Part shown: positions 1 through 11,404 of the stretch, piece by piece
Layout: each line of letters starts with the position of its first letter
How positions within the stretch are numbered: position 1 is the stretch's first letter
DNA from: Chalara sp. BL73
Taxonomy: Eukaryota > Ascomycota > Leotiomycetes > Helotiales
Direction of reading: 5' to 3'
DNA: 64,000 nucleotides
Assembly: GCA_918026815.1 (NCBI GenBank)
Contig: CAKJVC010000068.1
Span: forward strand, 1,240,001 to 1,304,000
Notes under the pieces: model-generated
Told to the model about the DNA's origin: nothing
The model's database searches: none
The model's input: only the letters and a program-made list of their open reading frames with translations
Program-made: the position numbers and the translations under genes

Positions 1-129
1 TATCGATGGTGGATCACTTACTGTCAGTGGCGACTCCCCACCAGTCTCCACGTCCGCAGACGTCGCGGTGGAAGAGACGCTAGTGCCACTTCTTTGAAGC
101 AGCTTTCCCAGGAAAGAAACACCATTACA

Positions 130-300
130 CTAGTAGATCCGCCAAACTCTGAGCTCTGCCTGATAGAGTTGCATCTCAGATGATATTTCAACTACCCACT
201 CTCGAGCATTCTTGATGATCTCTTGGGTCTGGGACAGTGATACTGAAATTTTCTGCCCTGACGAGCCGTGATGCGTTCCTTCATCCAGCTTCCCAACCAT
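130..300 (-). other. possible gene remnant at left edge
   Basis: A 56-codon ORF runs from an ATG at 300 to a TAG at 130-132. After that single TAG the same frame stays open to the window edge (another 43 codons), with Ser/Thr-rich composition. The segment before the stop looks helical and protein-like (Glu/Gln-rich, with a short amphipathic stretch). This could be the 3' part of a gene extending left with an intron or nonsense codon around the TAG, or chance. I recognise no family. Confidence 0.2.
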
Positions 301-1993
301 TTATGATAATATTGACTTGTGAGCCATGAATTTCATCAGTTTGTCTTGCCAGCAGAGTTTTTAGTGGATATGAAGATTCGCGATGACTTTCTTGGCTTTC
401 TATGAGGCTGGAGAGCATATGAAAGTAGAGACTGAAAGTTATGAAGTGAAAGCTTTGTAACTCTAGCCCCAAGAATAAGCGTTCGCGCTAATTCATTCTC
501 GAGTTTTGCCGCTAAAGTTTCATACGTCTCGCATTGTAATGAACGCTTCACAAGGGAATAATGTAAATGTATTCACTGATATGAAGAATAGTGCGTGCGA
601 GTATGATCCCTGCGTGAGACCTACTACCTTGACAGTTAATGGTACCACCAGTGACGCATACATAGATCAAATCAAGGGACACAAATTGCATCACAGATAG
701 AAAAGAAAGATCTGGACTGGCAGGATCTGTTATTTATCATGTGAGAGCAAGTGATATATCATTTTAATGCAGGAAAAATTCATCGCAAGAACGAAAAAAG
801 TTGAAATGAGAAATTAAACAAAAAAAAAAAAGAAAGAAATCACCTGTTGGCATGAGATATACTATACATCTATGGGCTGTTGACGGACAGCATCCCAAAA
901 ACAATTGCTATGTATAAGTTCTAACATTAGGAAGAGGATGATGCTGTGAATTTTGTATAGCAGGATGGTACGCAAAGTAACAAACCCAGAACCTTAAATG
1001 CACTCAAAACACACATTCTAACTGACTACTAGCGATCGACACAAGGGATATGGCAGTATCTGAAGCAGTTGAGTTCGGTAGGAGGCTAAGTACCCTAGTG
1101 TATCTCAGTGATGTGGGGCTTGGGACTATTCCTAGCCCAAGTCTAATTTATATATCTACGCGACAGGCAGGAAAGCTCCTGAATGTTGGAGAAACATGTG
1201 AGTATTACATCGCAAGTATGAGTAGAGAAAGCAAGGATGCAAACTTGTTTAGAGTACTAGTAACTGTTATTCCACAGATGCGAGGTTTACAGCGGTAGTG
1301 AAGATGCTAACCAAACCAGTGACTAGCGGCTTGGCAGGGGCTGATTGGAGATAAACTCGGAAGAGTTTGGGATCTTGGCTTGTGTTTTGACATCAAAATT
1401 ACCAACAACAACCTCGTTCGTAAAATCTACGCCTCTTACGCACAGCTAGGGCTCCAGCTATTTACGTTTCATAGCCATGAACCTGTTCACGGACCCACGC
1501 AGGAGCATCCTTTTCGGAATGAGGACACAACACCAATCCTCAAGAGCCGCTGAGACCACTGGCAATACCAACCAATTCTTCATATCCACCACTAAAATGG
1601 AGCCTCAATTGCACAATATGCGTTACAGATAAGCACTGAGCTATGAAGCCTTCCTTAAATTACAGCTAGGAGGTTGCATTGGGCTATCTGATGTAGGTCG
1701 TCTAGTTGTTTCCCTATTTGCCTGCAGGTCTCACTGTCCCTTTACCTTCAACTTTATCTGTCACTACACGTCGCCTAAATTTTTAAATTATATAGCTATC
1801 CAATTGATCATCATGGTCCGTATTGAATACGGCCACTAGACTCAAGTGAGATCTCACCATTCTAAGATCTTTCCTGCGCCAACTGGTGCTCAGCCCTGTC
1901 ACCGCAAATATCATATACTAGCAAATATCTGATCTGCTCCACTCATGAGGCCAGTGGCCGCAGTTGATTCTTAAGTAGACCGCTGCCTTTCCA
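301..1993. other. intergenic, no gene recognised
   Basis: Only short unrelated ORFs occur. An A-rich run lies near 817-838. The last 200 bases before 1994 are presumably the promoter and 5' leader of the next gene. No RNA gene or repeat was recognised. Confidence 0.5.
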
Positions 1994-4900
1994 ATGGCTT
2001 ATATAGCGATTGAAGGCGACAGCGAATCTGCTATTCTACCACAAACCGCGTACCGACGGATGGATTCATATGCAGCAGAAGGATCGGCATCATCCGGCTC
2101 GAGCATTGAAAAGTCCGAGAGGATCACATATGGACTGGGGATATCTGAAGATGCGCGAGACAACAACATTCGACGAAAGCAAGTATCTACGACAGGATCA
2201 ATTCATGGTCGAGGGTCAATTGGTCCCTCAATTCCATCAATACAGTATCGGATTACCGATGCGACATCGACTCCAAGAAACCTCTTCGAAAATTCGCAGT
2301 CCGAGCCCGAGTCGAACTCTTCTACGCCATTATACGCCCCTCGGTTTGAGGACAACCCATATGATGGCGCGCGATTTGGCACAATGCTCGAGGAGGACGA
2401 CATTACACGGGCAAAATCTGCTAGAGGCCTTGATGAGATCGAATTAGAGGAGGGACAACAACCATTCTGTGGCATTAATGGCAACGATAGTTATAATTAC
2501 AATGACAGTATTGGTATGCCGGACTCAAAATTCTTATGGTGCAGAAAGGATCAAATCACTAACACCTCTCCAGGTGTTTTCCAAGGGTGCCCAACGAACC
2601 ATGATATTCACTCGTCGCGAAAAAGTTGGCTTTCAATATCTATCCTGCTTCTCTCTATATACTCAACACTCTTTTCTGGTCTGTGGTTGATATTGGGCTT
2701 TTGGCAACCTCGATATGGACGCAAGATCATTTCAAATGGACAAATTACGCCAGCCACAGCATCCACATTATTTGCACTTTTTGCAAAGACGATTGAATTA
2801 AGTTTCGTCACAGTGTTTGTTAGTTTTCTAGGACAGGTTTTAACGAGACGCTCGTTGTCTAAAGACTCTCGAGGGGTGACAATATCTGAATTTAGCATGA
2901 AAACCTGGGTGAGGCACTTTCTACTTTCTGCTCTGTTCATAAGCATCAATTCACTGTACTGACTCGATATTCGCCAGGTCATTCAGCCAGCCTTTGTGAT
3001 AACCAATTTCAAAAACATGCGGCATGCTTCACTTTCGATCCTTGGAGGACTTGCTTTAGCCGCTGCTTTCGTTTCTACGTTTTACACAACTGCAAGTGAC
3101 TCACTCGTCTCTCCACATCTCAAATTGGGAAATTTGAAAGGTAAAGTCATGAAAAGTCTGGTGAAGACAAGTTACGCAAACCCGTATTACGTCAGTGCAA
3201 ACTGTCACATCCCGATCGATGCAGCGGCGGATACTTTTGCTGCTGAAAGTTGTGTCAATATTGAACACGCTGGGCAAGGTTAGTACAGGTTTCTATTGGA
3301 ATTTATGAGACAATGGCTTATGATATTTAGCTTATCAAAATGTTCTATCGTATCTTGCGACGTAAGTATGAATGTGGCAAAGCCATATCTTGCTCTTGAT
3401 TTTTGTTAAATCAGTTTGTGTCCTTTCGAGAACGTTTCAATGTTAACCTATTGTTAGATGGAAACAGCTGAATGCCTCAAATGAAGAAGCGTCCACCGAC
3501 CTGTCCAACCGTCCGCTCCCGACAGCGATTCTTCTAGACAATACTACTGCAATCAGTGTAACTGGAAGTTGGGTACATACCAGCGACAGCAATATAGGGG
3601 CTGCATATGACAAGTACGAGCGGCTCGTTAATAATGTCACTATGTCAAGTAAGCCTTTCATCTAAAATTTTCCTATATTTCTTGAATCAGCAATGATTTT
3701 TGGTTTTTGAGAGCCCAAATACTGACCATTCCAAGTGCCACATGCTGCGGTTTTCGCTGCAGCACGTGATCCTGTAAACAAAATTCTGCAACCCGAGGAC
3801 TTAGATGGACTTGGAGAGTATTATCTCAGAGCAGCTGTGGTCAGTCCCACAGTCAATGTTCTCTGTGTTGAGATGAATTCGACGGAGCTTGAGCCATTGG
3901 TTTATGTGAAGTGGCCAGGTGCTTTGACAAACGAGTCTGTGTCTTTGCCTGGGCAGAGGGTAGCTTGGTTCGCTTTATTTTTCCTTACCAAACAATACTC
4001 AAACGCACCTACTAACTCCTATATCAGGCCAGGATATGAAAAAAATGTAACTAAGGAATTCGCTGCCAAGCCGTTTCTAAATCGCACAGTAGTCGATGAT
4101 ATCTTCGAATGGGGCGAAAAGTATGCACGGTTCCCTCCTGTATTTCCAATGGTACGACCCCTCTATCTCTCAGGTTGTCTTGAATGGCTTAGCTGATAAA
4201 GAAAGCTACCGATTGATTACAACTCAATCCTCAATGTCAGTGTTGCTCAAAGTGACTCTAATTATCTCCTTATCAAGTCACCAACTACAACGAACTACAC
4301 AATTTGTCAAACCAAATCTTGGCTCTCCCCAGACTGTAGTACGCAATATAATGTCTCGGGGACATCTGGAGGCCACCTCAGATCACACTGTAACATTCCC
4401 AGGGATGCGATGGCATATAAACAAGCGGTTCCTGGGGCTTCAACGGGAAAACCTTCCGGGGATTACAGAAATGTTGCTGCGCAATTGTTACTCTCACTGG
4501 CTCTTAATACAGGAATATCTAATGCCAATGCATCATCAGCTCGAATATTGTCGCAGCTTGTCCCCGTACTTTCGGATCCAGGAAAAGTCACGCTAAGCCG
4601 TGAAAAACCAAGCATAGCGGAAACCCTTGCAGTAATGTCAGCCAGTAAGAGATTTATGTTTGCCCCTTCTTTAGTTGCTGGCTGATCATTGTTAGGCTCT
4701 CTGCTTTTGAGTTCACGAGATTCAAGGCTTAACCATACATGGAGAGATCCAACTGGTCCGGAAGCATACGAGAATTTTAACGCTATGCTTGCATCAGAAG
4801 AGTATACGTCTGGGCCAACTTCAAATTGGCAGAAGATATTCTACGTGGTGCTGTTCCTTGTCTTTCTCATAAACGTCTTCTGTTTGTCATACTTCCTCAT

Positions 4901-5183
4901 TATTTCTGGATTGGTGACAGATTTCACCGATTCCCAAAACTTGTTCGCTCTCGCAGTCAATAGTCCGCCGTCACGAAGCTTAGCTGGTAGCTGCGGCGCT
5001 GGACCTAAAGGTTATCAACTAACGGTACCATGGCATATCGGCCAGGAATCTGGAACTTATCACTACTTTATCAAGGAGGGAGATCTGCAGCCCAACCTTG
5101 AAACTGCTCGTCAAAGAAAATCCCCTGCTTTCGACCCCGCCACAACGTATCAGAAATTAAGTACAAGAAAAAGCTGGCTATAG
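1994..5183 (+). CDS. multi-pass membrane protein, conserved in filamentous ascomycetes, unknown function
   Basis: I read eight exons: 1994-2908, 2978-3278, 3331-3361, 3458-3648, 3736-3940, 4028-4151, 4206-4644 and 4696-5183 (about 897 aa). Residues 1-210 are a polar, Ser-rich cytosolic region. Hydrophobic segments follow near residues 215-240, 255-290 and 315-340, then a large extracytosolic domain with many N-x-S/T sites, and a strong final membrane segment near residues 785-810. The C-terminus carries a conserved-looking stretch of the type VNSPPSRxLAGSCGAGP. I recognise the overall pattern as a family common in Pezizomycotina, but no biochemical role is known to me. All introns have consistent phase except number 5: the 3' end (branch TACTAAC, acceptor at 4027) is excellent, but the obvious donor at 3960 breaks the frame. 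A weak GTCTTT donor at 3941 keeps it, and so would intron retention. It is therefore probably intact but could be damaged there. Confidence 0.75.
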
Positions 5184-5389
5184 AGACTTTTTCTTTCGAA
5201 AATGAATCGGCAGCATTCTATCGCCAAAAACAAATAGACGCTGTTTGTTGCGCCCCTAGTTAGAACCTCTATACAAAGAGATTGCTGTCATTTACGTCAC
5301 AAAGTAAGATCCTTTAGCACGTCCACTATACTTCAATATCTAATATTTGCAAAGTTTATGTACCTAGCATCGAGCTTCTACTAGAAATT

Positions 5390-6287
5390 TCACCACCGGA
5401 TCGGCACCTTGTTGTACGTCAGGAATTTGCCAGATGCAGATTCTCTAGTAGAGTTATCAATCTACAATATTAGCGGCGCTTCGAAACAACAACCCAATCT
5501 CGACATACCAGATCGACCACACCGTTGATACTCTGCTCCACAGTAATCTCCGCCTCTTCCATCCCAAAAGCTCGTGCTGCAGTATTTCCCATATCTGTCC
5601 TCACCCAACTAAACGCATCAGCACTGTCTGCCTCATTCCATTGGAACTTACCCTGGGTCAATAGCAATGGATGTCAATTCCTCATTTTCAAAATGGATCT
5701 TGCGCAGTATGTAATTGAGAAGAGCCTTGGAGCCACCATATGCCGTGTTGGGAATATTTCTCTTCTCCATATCCCCAAGGCTTCCAGCGCTAGAACTCAT
5801 GACCACGAACTTACCCGCTTTCTCCCTCTGTAGCAATTCTAAGCAAGCCTGAAAGAGTAGGGCTGGCCCATAAACGTTGACCTCCAAATGCTCCTGCATA
5901 TCAGCGATCTTAGTGTCAGCAACGGTAGGCCAAATCTTGCTAATTCCGGCATTGGCAATCACGACATCGAGCGAGGTGATGTGATGCTCGGCTTGGAGAA
6001 CCGCGATAGCGGTTTTTGGGGAAGGGACAGATATGGGAAGGACAATGAGGACACTTGTCGAGTCGACTGGAACAGCGGAAAGAGATAATGCAGTTGGATG
6101 TGCTGCCTCGCGGACAGTCGCGATCACGATGTTGTTTGGACGGTGGAGGTAGTTTTCTACCAGCCCTCGTCCAAGACCTAAGCTCGAGATTTAGCCAAGG
6201 AAGTGCAATCTGCAATAGGAGAAACTGCAATAAGAGAGATTGACCTCGACTCCCGCCCGTTATCAAATAGGTGGTTTTTGTCGACAT
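5390..6287 (-). CDS. short-chain dehydrogenase/reductase (SDR)
   Basis: Four exons on the minus strand, 6287-6245, 6177-5652, 5608-5509 and 5461-5390, give 246 aa. The protein has the classical SDR layout. The cofactor loop TGGSRGLG is at residues 10-17, the NAG motif is at 90-92, and the catalytic Ser is near 143. The YxxxK pair is Tyr161/Lys165, followed by a WVRTDMG segment. This fits an NAD(P)H-dependent cytosolic reductase of a fungal carbonyl/ketoreductase subgroup; the substrate is unknown. The last intron (5462-5508, GTATGT donor) matters. Without it the protein ends in an unrelated tail; with it the C-terminus becomes the expected form ending in Arg-Trp. The gene converges on the membrane-protein gene to its left, about 200 bases away. 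Confidence 0.85.
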
Positions 6288-7333
6288 GTTGTAACAAGAT
6301 TATAGAAGAATCTTCGAATATGAAAGTGTACCAAGATTCAACGAATGTTGAATGCACATACTGTCTTTAAATACCAGATGTGTCAAATAAAATCGGCACA
6401 ATCCCCATTAAATGATTTCAAAGCAAATACCTACAGCAAAACAGCTACATGCAGTCATGTATCTCTAGTGTCGGATATCTCGGAACTGTGCCGCCTCCAA
6501 ACCACAGTATCGTTCTTTTTGACTAATAAGTGCGGTCTCATGTTAGTGACAGATGTGGTTTCTGCAGTCACCCAGCATGATGGCTTTGCAAGAATGACTC
6601 CCATGTCAGATTCTAGAGTCCTTATGGTCAGAATCAAGATAATGACTCGATGTTCTAAACGCGTATTACAAAGACAAATCAACGGAGAGTATCTGGATGA
6701 AGTATTCGCGTTCTAAGGGTAACATACGAAATCGGAAACACTTCTAGAAACATATGAAATGAGAACGACACGGATACTGCCTACAGTAGCCAAGGAATAT
6801 TCACCATTGCCTCTCCACGAATATGTCATCCCTTCCCTTCCAAGCTCTATCAAGAATGGCGGTTCCTAAAAAAAACACCAAAAAGTGAAATCACCTGCTG
6901 GGGCTGGCAGGGCTACTTACCGTCGGGCTTTTAAGGTTTCCCCCTGACTCCCGACCAATGCTCATTGACCTCGTTGGCAATTCTTCGCATGATTTTACGC
7001 ATCGACTAGCAACAATCTACGGCGGGACCCGTATGCATTGTTGGTAGGTTTGTCTACTCTACGGGTGCAGATTTGTCGTCCACACAAACGCATTCTTGTC
7101 TAAAATGTTTGATATAGAAAGGGAGAATGGTTGAATCTGATTGGCAAGGCTGAGGACGGATTTTGGCTATCCGTGTTAGGCGGTGACGGACGTTCTTGTG
7201 ACAGAGAGGGTGAAGAAATTTTCAGGTTTAAAATAGCCGACTGGCTGTATGTACAAACTCTCCTCACGCGAGAAGAGTCGCAAGATATAAACAAAAGAAG
7301 TCTGTTTTTTACGCTGCGTCCTCTCCTCCGGAT
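6288..7333. other. intergenic between SDR and cellulase
   Basis: About 1 kb with only short ORFs. The longest (6345-6716, +) has no recognisable motif and lies in the SDR promoter. The right part is the 3' flank of the cellulase gene. Confidence 0.5.
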
Positions 7334-8778
7334 CTATGATCTAGCTGGAGCGCTAGAAAGCACGCCACCTCTCACGCTCGCCGGCCCATTCCACTGCAGC
7401 CTCTTTGGCACAAGCGCCTGGATTGTTGCTTGCCAAACGGTCGTGTAAAGCCTACCATCACCAAAAGTCAGCCCATTAACAGATCGCCTTTTAGACAAGT
7501 AGAACTACTTACCCAGGGCTTCCATCAGAAGCCACACTTCCAGGCTCCAAACTTCCCCACTGAGCACTGTTTGTGCAGCATGGACTGTACGGTCCCCAAA
7601 ATGGGCCAGCTGCCCAGGCTGTCCAGCCGATATACTCCTCGTGCGTATTCAGATAGGTTACAAACTCTTCAAGATACGGTTTGCATTGTGTGCCGTTCGC
7701 AGCGCCGAATTCCGTGACAAATGCCTTGAATTTGTATTTTTTGAGCCAGGCTGTGAGCGGGTCGAGATTCTCCGCTGCGTGACGGGTACATTCTAGAGGA
7801 CCTCCAGAGGAGTCTTTATCAAGATATTGATGGACATCGAACCCAGTGTTGTTTAATGGGTCGACTAGTTTGTACATGTAATCTGAGTTTGCATCATATC
7901 CAGTGTAGCCTGTTGTCCATGCGTGAGCTCCTGTCCATGCATTACCTGGTGCGATGATCCTTGTCATGAGAAGTCAGTACAGTGTAGCCCCCTCTCTTGG
8001 ATCGGGCTTACAGATTTGCTGCGCCAGTTCCTCGAATACCATTAATAGCAGCTTGATTGTTAGCCAAAACCAAGCTAGTTTGCATGTCATGAGGCTAAGT
8101 TTTCCGTCAGATCGACATACTGTCCTTGAATTATGACGTACCTCATTCATAAGTCCAAAGATAACCTTGTTATTATTCTTGAATCTCCCACCAAGCTCAG
8201 CCCAAAACTGGCCGAACTGCGCTGTGGTAGCAGCCTTTGGGTCACTTGAGTTTCCAATAACGCTGCCACTGAATGGCTGAGATGATGGATCATTGTATCT
8301 CATATAGTTGTGCGGGTCAAGAATCACATAGGCACCTTTATTGGTGATATACTCTACCGACTCCTTGAAGAGACCGAAGTGCTATATCTTGTTAATAGTG
8401 TTCAAAGTTCTAAGCGAGTCCGCAAATACCGTTTCATTGAATTTAGAACCAAGACCAGTGGCAGGTGGGCACATTCGCTCAAGCAGGAAAGCAATTCGAA
8501 ATAGGTTCACCTATCTACTGTCAGCTCATCTCGAGGCTTGCTTCAAATGATCTGACCTTATTTTGTGTGATGTATGTGTCGATCCCAGGCTTGCTAATGA
8601 ATTGATAATCTACTCCGAACCTACCAGGCAAACCAGTTCCTGGTGTGGCAGTAGCACTCCATACACCGAACTCACCACTGCTCTCAGCAACGCCTGCATA
8701 GTAGATCGTAGCAGACACGTCTGTAGCAAGGAGAGCCAGAGCAGCTAAACTTTTGGCCAACATTGTTGAGTACAGCAT
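7334..8778 (-). CDS. secreted endo-beta-1,4-glucanase, glycoside hydrolase family 5
   Basis: Six exons, 8778-8557, 8510-8430, 8381-8142, 8094-8012, 7959-7513 and 7451-7334, give 396 aa. A signal peptide is visible; either the Met at 8778 or the one at 8763 could start it, and the second gives the more typical leader. The GH5 fold motifs are all present: FRIAFLLER near residue 80, a DPHNY segment, the acid/base Glu181 in MNEPHDM, and the nucleophile Glu292 in FVTEFGA. It should cleave internal beta-1,4 bonds in cellulose or similar glucans outside the cell. There is no cellulose-binding module. The C-terminus has an extra tail of about 20 residues after the conserved WQATIQAL helix. Several donors are weak (GTCAGA at 8556, GTATTT at 8429), but every phase closes, so I judge the gene intact. 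Confidence 0.88.
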
Positions 8779-9395
8779 GATTTTACGGAAAGTTGAAACA
8801 AAAATCTTTCAAAGACCTCAGAACATCAAGTGCTACCTACGACTATATACTCCCCGGACAGCGCAGATCTGGTTGCTATCATGGCTAAACTCTGGAAAAA
8901 TTAATTAAAATCTCATATAGATCGATCCTATACCTGGTAGCTCGCTTTTGGCGACGGGTAGCTGCGCACAAGTGGTGCCCAAAACCTGAGAAACGGCCCG
9001 GAGGCTCATTTTCCCTTAAATGGCTAAATCTAGCAACGGAGAATGCTGTTCCGCTGCCGACCCCGAGAACATTAAGTAGAGATGAGCGAGATCCATTAGC
9101 TAAAATGAGGGGTACTGAAAGATATTCTGGAATTAATGGCGCAAGTGTGACATGCTGAGAAAGTTAAACCAAATAAAGTCCTGAGAAGCGGTTATAGTCA
9201 CGTGGAATACTAAAGGAGAGGTACTAGGACTAGACCCAGGTTACTGCAGATCTTCACAGAATACAAGTGGAACAAGTTCAAAAGGAGATCTGTCGATCTC
9301 TTTACTATAATTTGAAGTTGTGATAACCACTTTTTTTCAGGTTGCTAGCGCCAGCTGCTACCATGCGCTGCTCTGCCGGCCCATCGGTTTGGCAA
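8779..9395. other. intergenic, cellulase promoter
   Basis: About 0.6 kb holding the upstream region of the minus-strand cellulase and the 3' flank of the Pth11-like gene. No ORF, RNA gene or repeat was recognised. Confidence 0.45.
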
Positions 9396-11157
9396 TCATT
9401 TTTCAATCCCATCATTGTCAGTGTTGATGCCTCCATGTCCAAATTTCGGCAGATGAAATTGTTTTTCTTGCGTGGGTGTATAGCTACTAGTCGCGGTGGT
9501 CTCTATTTTGGAGGGAGGGTGGTCTCCCACAAGTTCCCTGATGAAGGTGTCACCAGCAGGAGGATCGTCCTTGAAGTACTGTGCCATCTCGCCAGTATGC
9601 CGAGACTGTAAAATTTCTATCTTTTTCCGTATCCCTTGCTGGCTTGCTCGAATCGATGACCGAAGATTATTCCACTCCATTTTCCGTCAATCCAACGTTT
9701 TTTAATCATGTCTTGGTGTATACTTACAGCAGCACTCAATCTACCATCATCAGCTTTCTGCATCTTACTCTTTCCAGAAATCTGCTCGTGAGAAACTTCT
9801 GTCACTCGTGTAACAAGAATACTGTCAATGCTGTCGCTATTAGTATGCTTACTGCCGATCGTAGTATCTAAGAAATTGATTTTTCTGATAAAATTCCATT
9901 CAGGCTTCCACAGATTGTAAATGATAGGTGCGTTCACTATTGCGGTTGCCGTGAAACACTCCAACTAAGTCCTTAGTTAGCTTCGGGCCTGCAGCAGAAG
10001 GAAGGAAAATAGGACAACCTGGTTCCACAACGATCTCTGCTGCGTCTTCCAGTGACTCAACACGATAAGTAGTCTCATAACAGATGCGCAAAGTTGCTAT
10101 TACAATGTTAGCTACGCCTTTTGGGGCGGGAAAGAAGTTAACAAAAGCTGCCAGGAGATATATGCAGTAGAGTGGAATTTGCTTTCTTGAACAATGTTAG
10201 GGCATCATATATGCATTTCAAGGTCGGAACTTACTTAATCGGGGGTCGCGTTCGGAAGATAAGTGCAACTGGTATACACATAAGGATCAGTGTAGTGGCT
10301 ATGTTACACTGAGATCCCCATCAGCACTGAAAAATCCAAGCTGGTTCTGGTACTCACAGAACCCATAATGATCACTCCCAGTTGCTAGAGAAGTCAAACA
10401 TTTTCCCAGGTACTGGATATGCTTTACTCACGCCTTTCTGTCACTTATCAGCGAGTACTGATTTGAAATATAAACTCAAAAACCTACTGCACAATCAGGA
10501 GTATTCGGAAGTACTTGCCAAGCCAAGCTCAGTGGTCTGCATTCCAGAAAGTAGGTAAGCATGCATGCAATAAAAGTCAAAGCTAATAGGACAGCCGTTA
10601 GAACGACCGCAACTAGTTGATCGAGTTGTGTTATAATCTGGTTGTAGTAGAGTAGCTGTGGGATAGCATCAACTAAATGTTTCACAAATAAAGGAATCTG
10701 GACCATTTACCATGCAAGTTTTTAGGAGCCACACACATGAGAGATAGGATGGACGGGTGGCGACAACCCACTTGGAGCCATATACGGCTTCCGAGAATAT
10801 TAATATATATAAATATTTCGTTCCAAATCTGGGAGTTGTAGAAAATACCATTTTGGATGATTTCTTCGGGTAGCTTATTGTGTGGGAGATTCTTAGGATT
10901 GGCGATGCTAGTGTTGGTGCCAAACGCAAACTAGATGTCGATCAGGACGTGGGATTGATTCGAAATGAACGAGATACCACGATCGGGAAAGCAGCTGTAT
11001 TCAGCCCATAAAAGATTGCAGCAGCAATGATAGCATAATCATCCCATGTAAACCGGTCGTGGTTGAGTCGTCTCAGGGTAAGACGAAGCATAACAATGAG
11101 ATAGGAGAATGCTGTTAGAACGTAGGCGGCATCCACAATTTCAGCGGTTAATACCAT
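9396..11157 (-). CDS. Pth11-like integral membrane protein with fungal rhodopsin-type domain
   Basis: I read ten exons on the minus strand: 11157-10978, 10930-10849, 10787-10711, 10655-10488, 10437-10432, 10384-10358, 10308-10235, 10185-10032, 9964-9728 and 9674-9396, giving about 427 aa. The product has seven hydrophobic helices and the hallmarks of the fungal rhodopsin-type family: a WDDYAII motif after helix 1, a GSKW..ATR segment, a TAVLLALTF helix, the EC(R) Cys region, and IPVALIFRTRPPI before helix 6. Such proteins are candidate plasma-membrane receptors or sensors; no CFEM domain precedes the helices. The C-terminal 120 residues are polar and poorly conserved. The 6-base exon (10432-10437) is tentative, since skipping it also keeps frame. 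The donor at 10031 (GTTGTG) and the last acceptor are also weak, so end details may change. Confidence 0.72.
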
Positions 11158-11404
11158 AGTACATATAAGGTTACAAAGGAGGGTGAAGGTACGAGTTAAG
11201 GACTGGTGATCGAAATGTGTGAAGTCTGGGATCCAGAAGTTAACCTATTCAGCCATGATCCTTCCTTCCTCATCTTTCCGCTCGTGGCAATTTTAGCCGT
11301 TGCTCTTGCTATCGCAGCAGAGCTAGATGGTGAATTTCCAATGCACTTGTAGGATGTGTACCATTCAGGAAAAGATTCAACTTAAATAATGTAAACACAC
11401 ATCA

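Noticed and set aside
6345..6716. 123-codon plus-strand ORF beside the SDR gene
   Set aside because: No motif, signal peptide or splice partner; it lies in the SDR promoter and its composition looks random.
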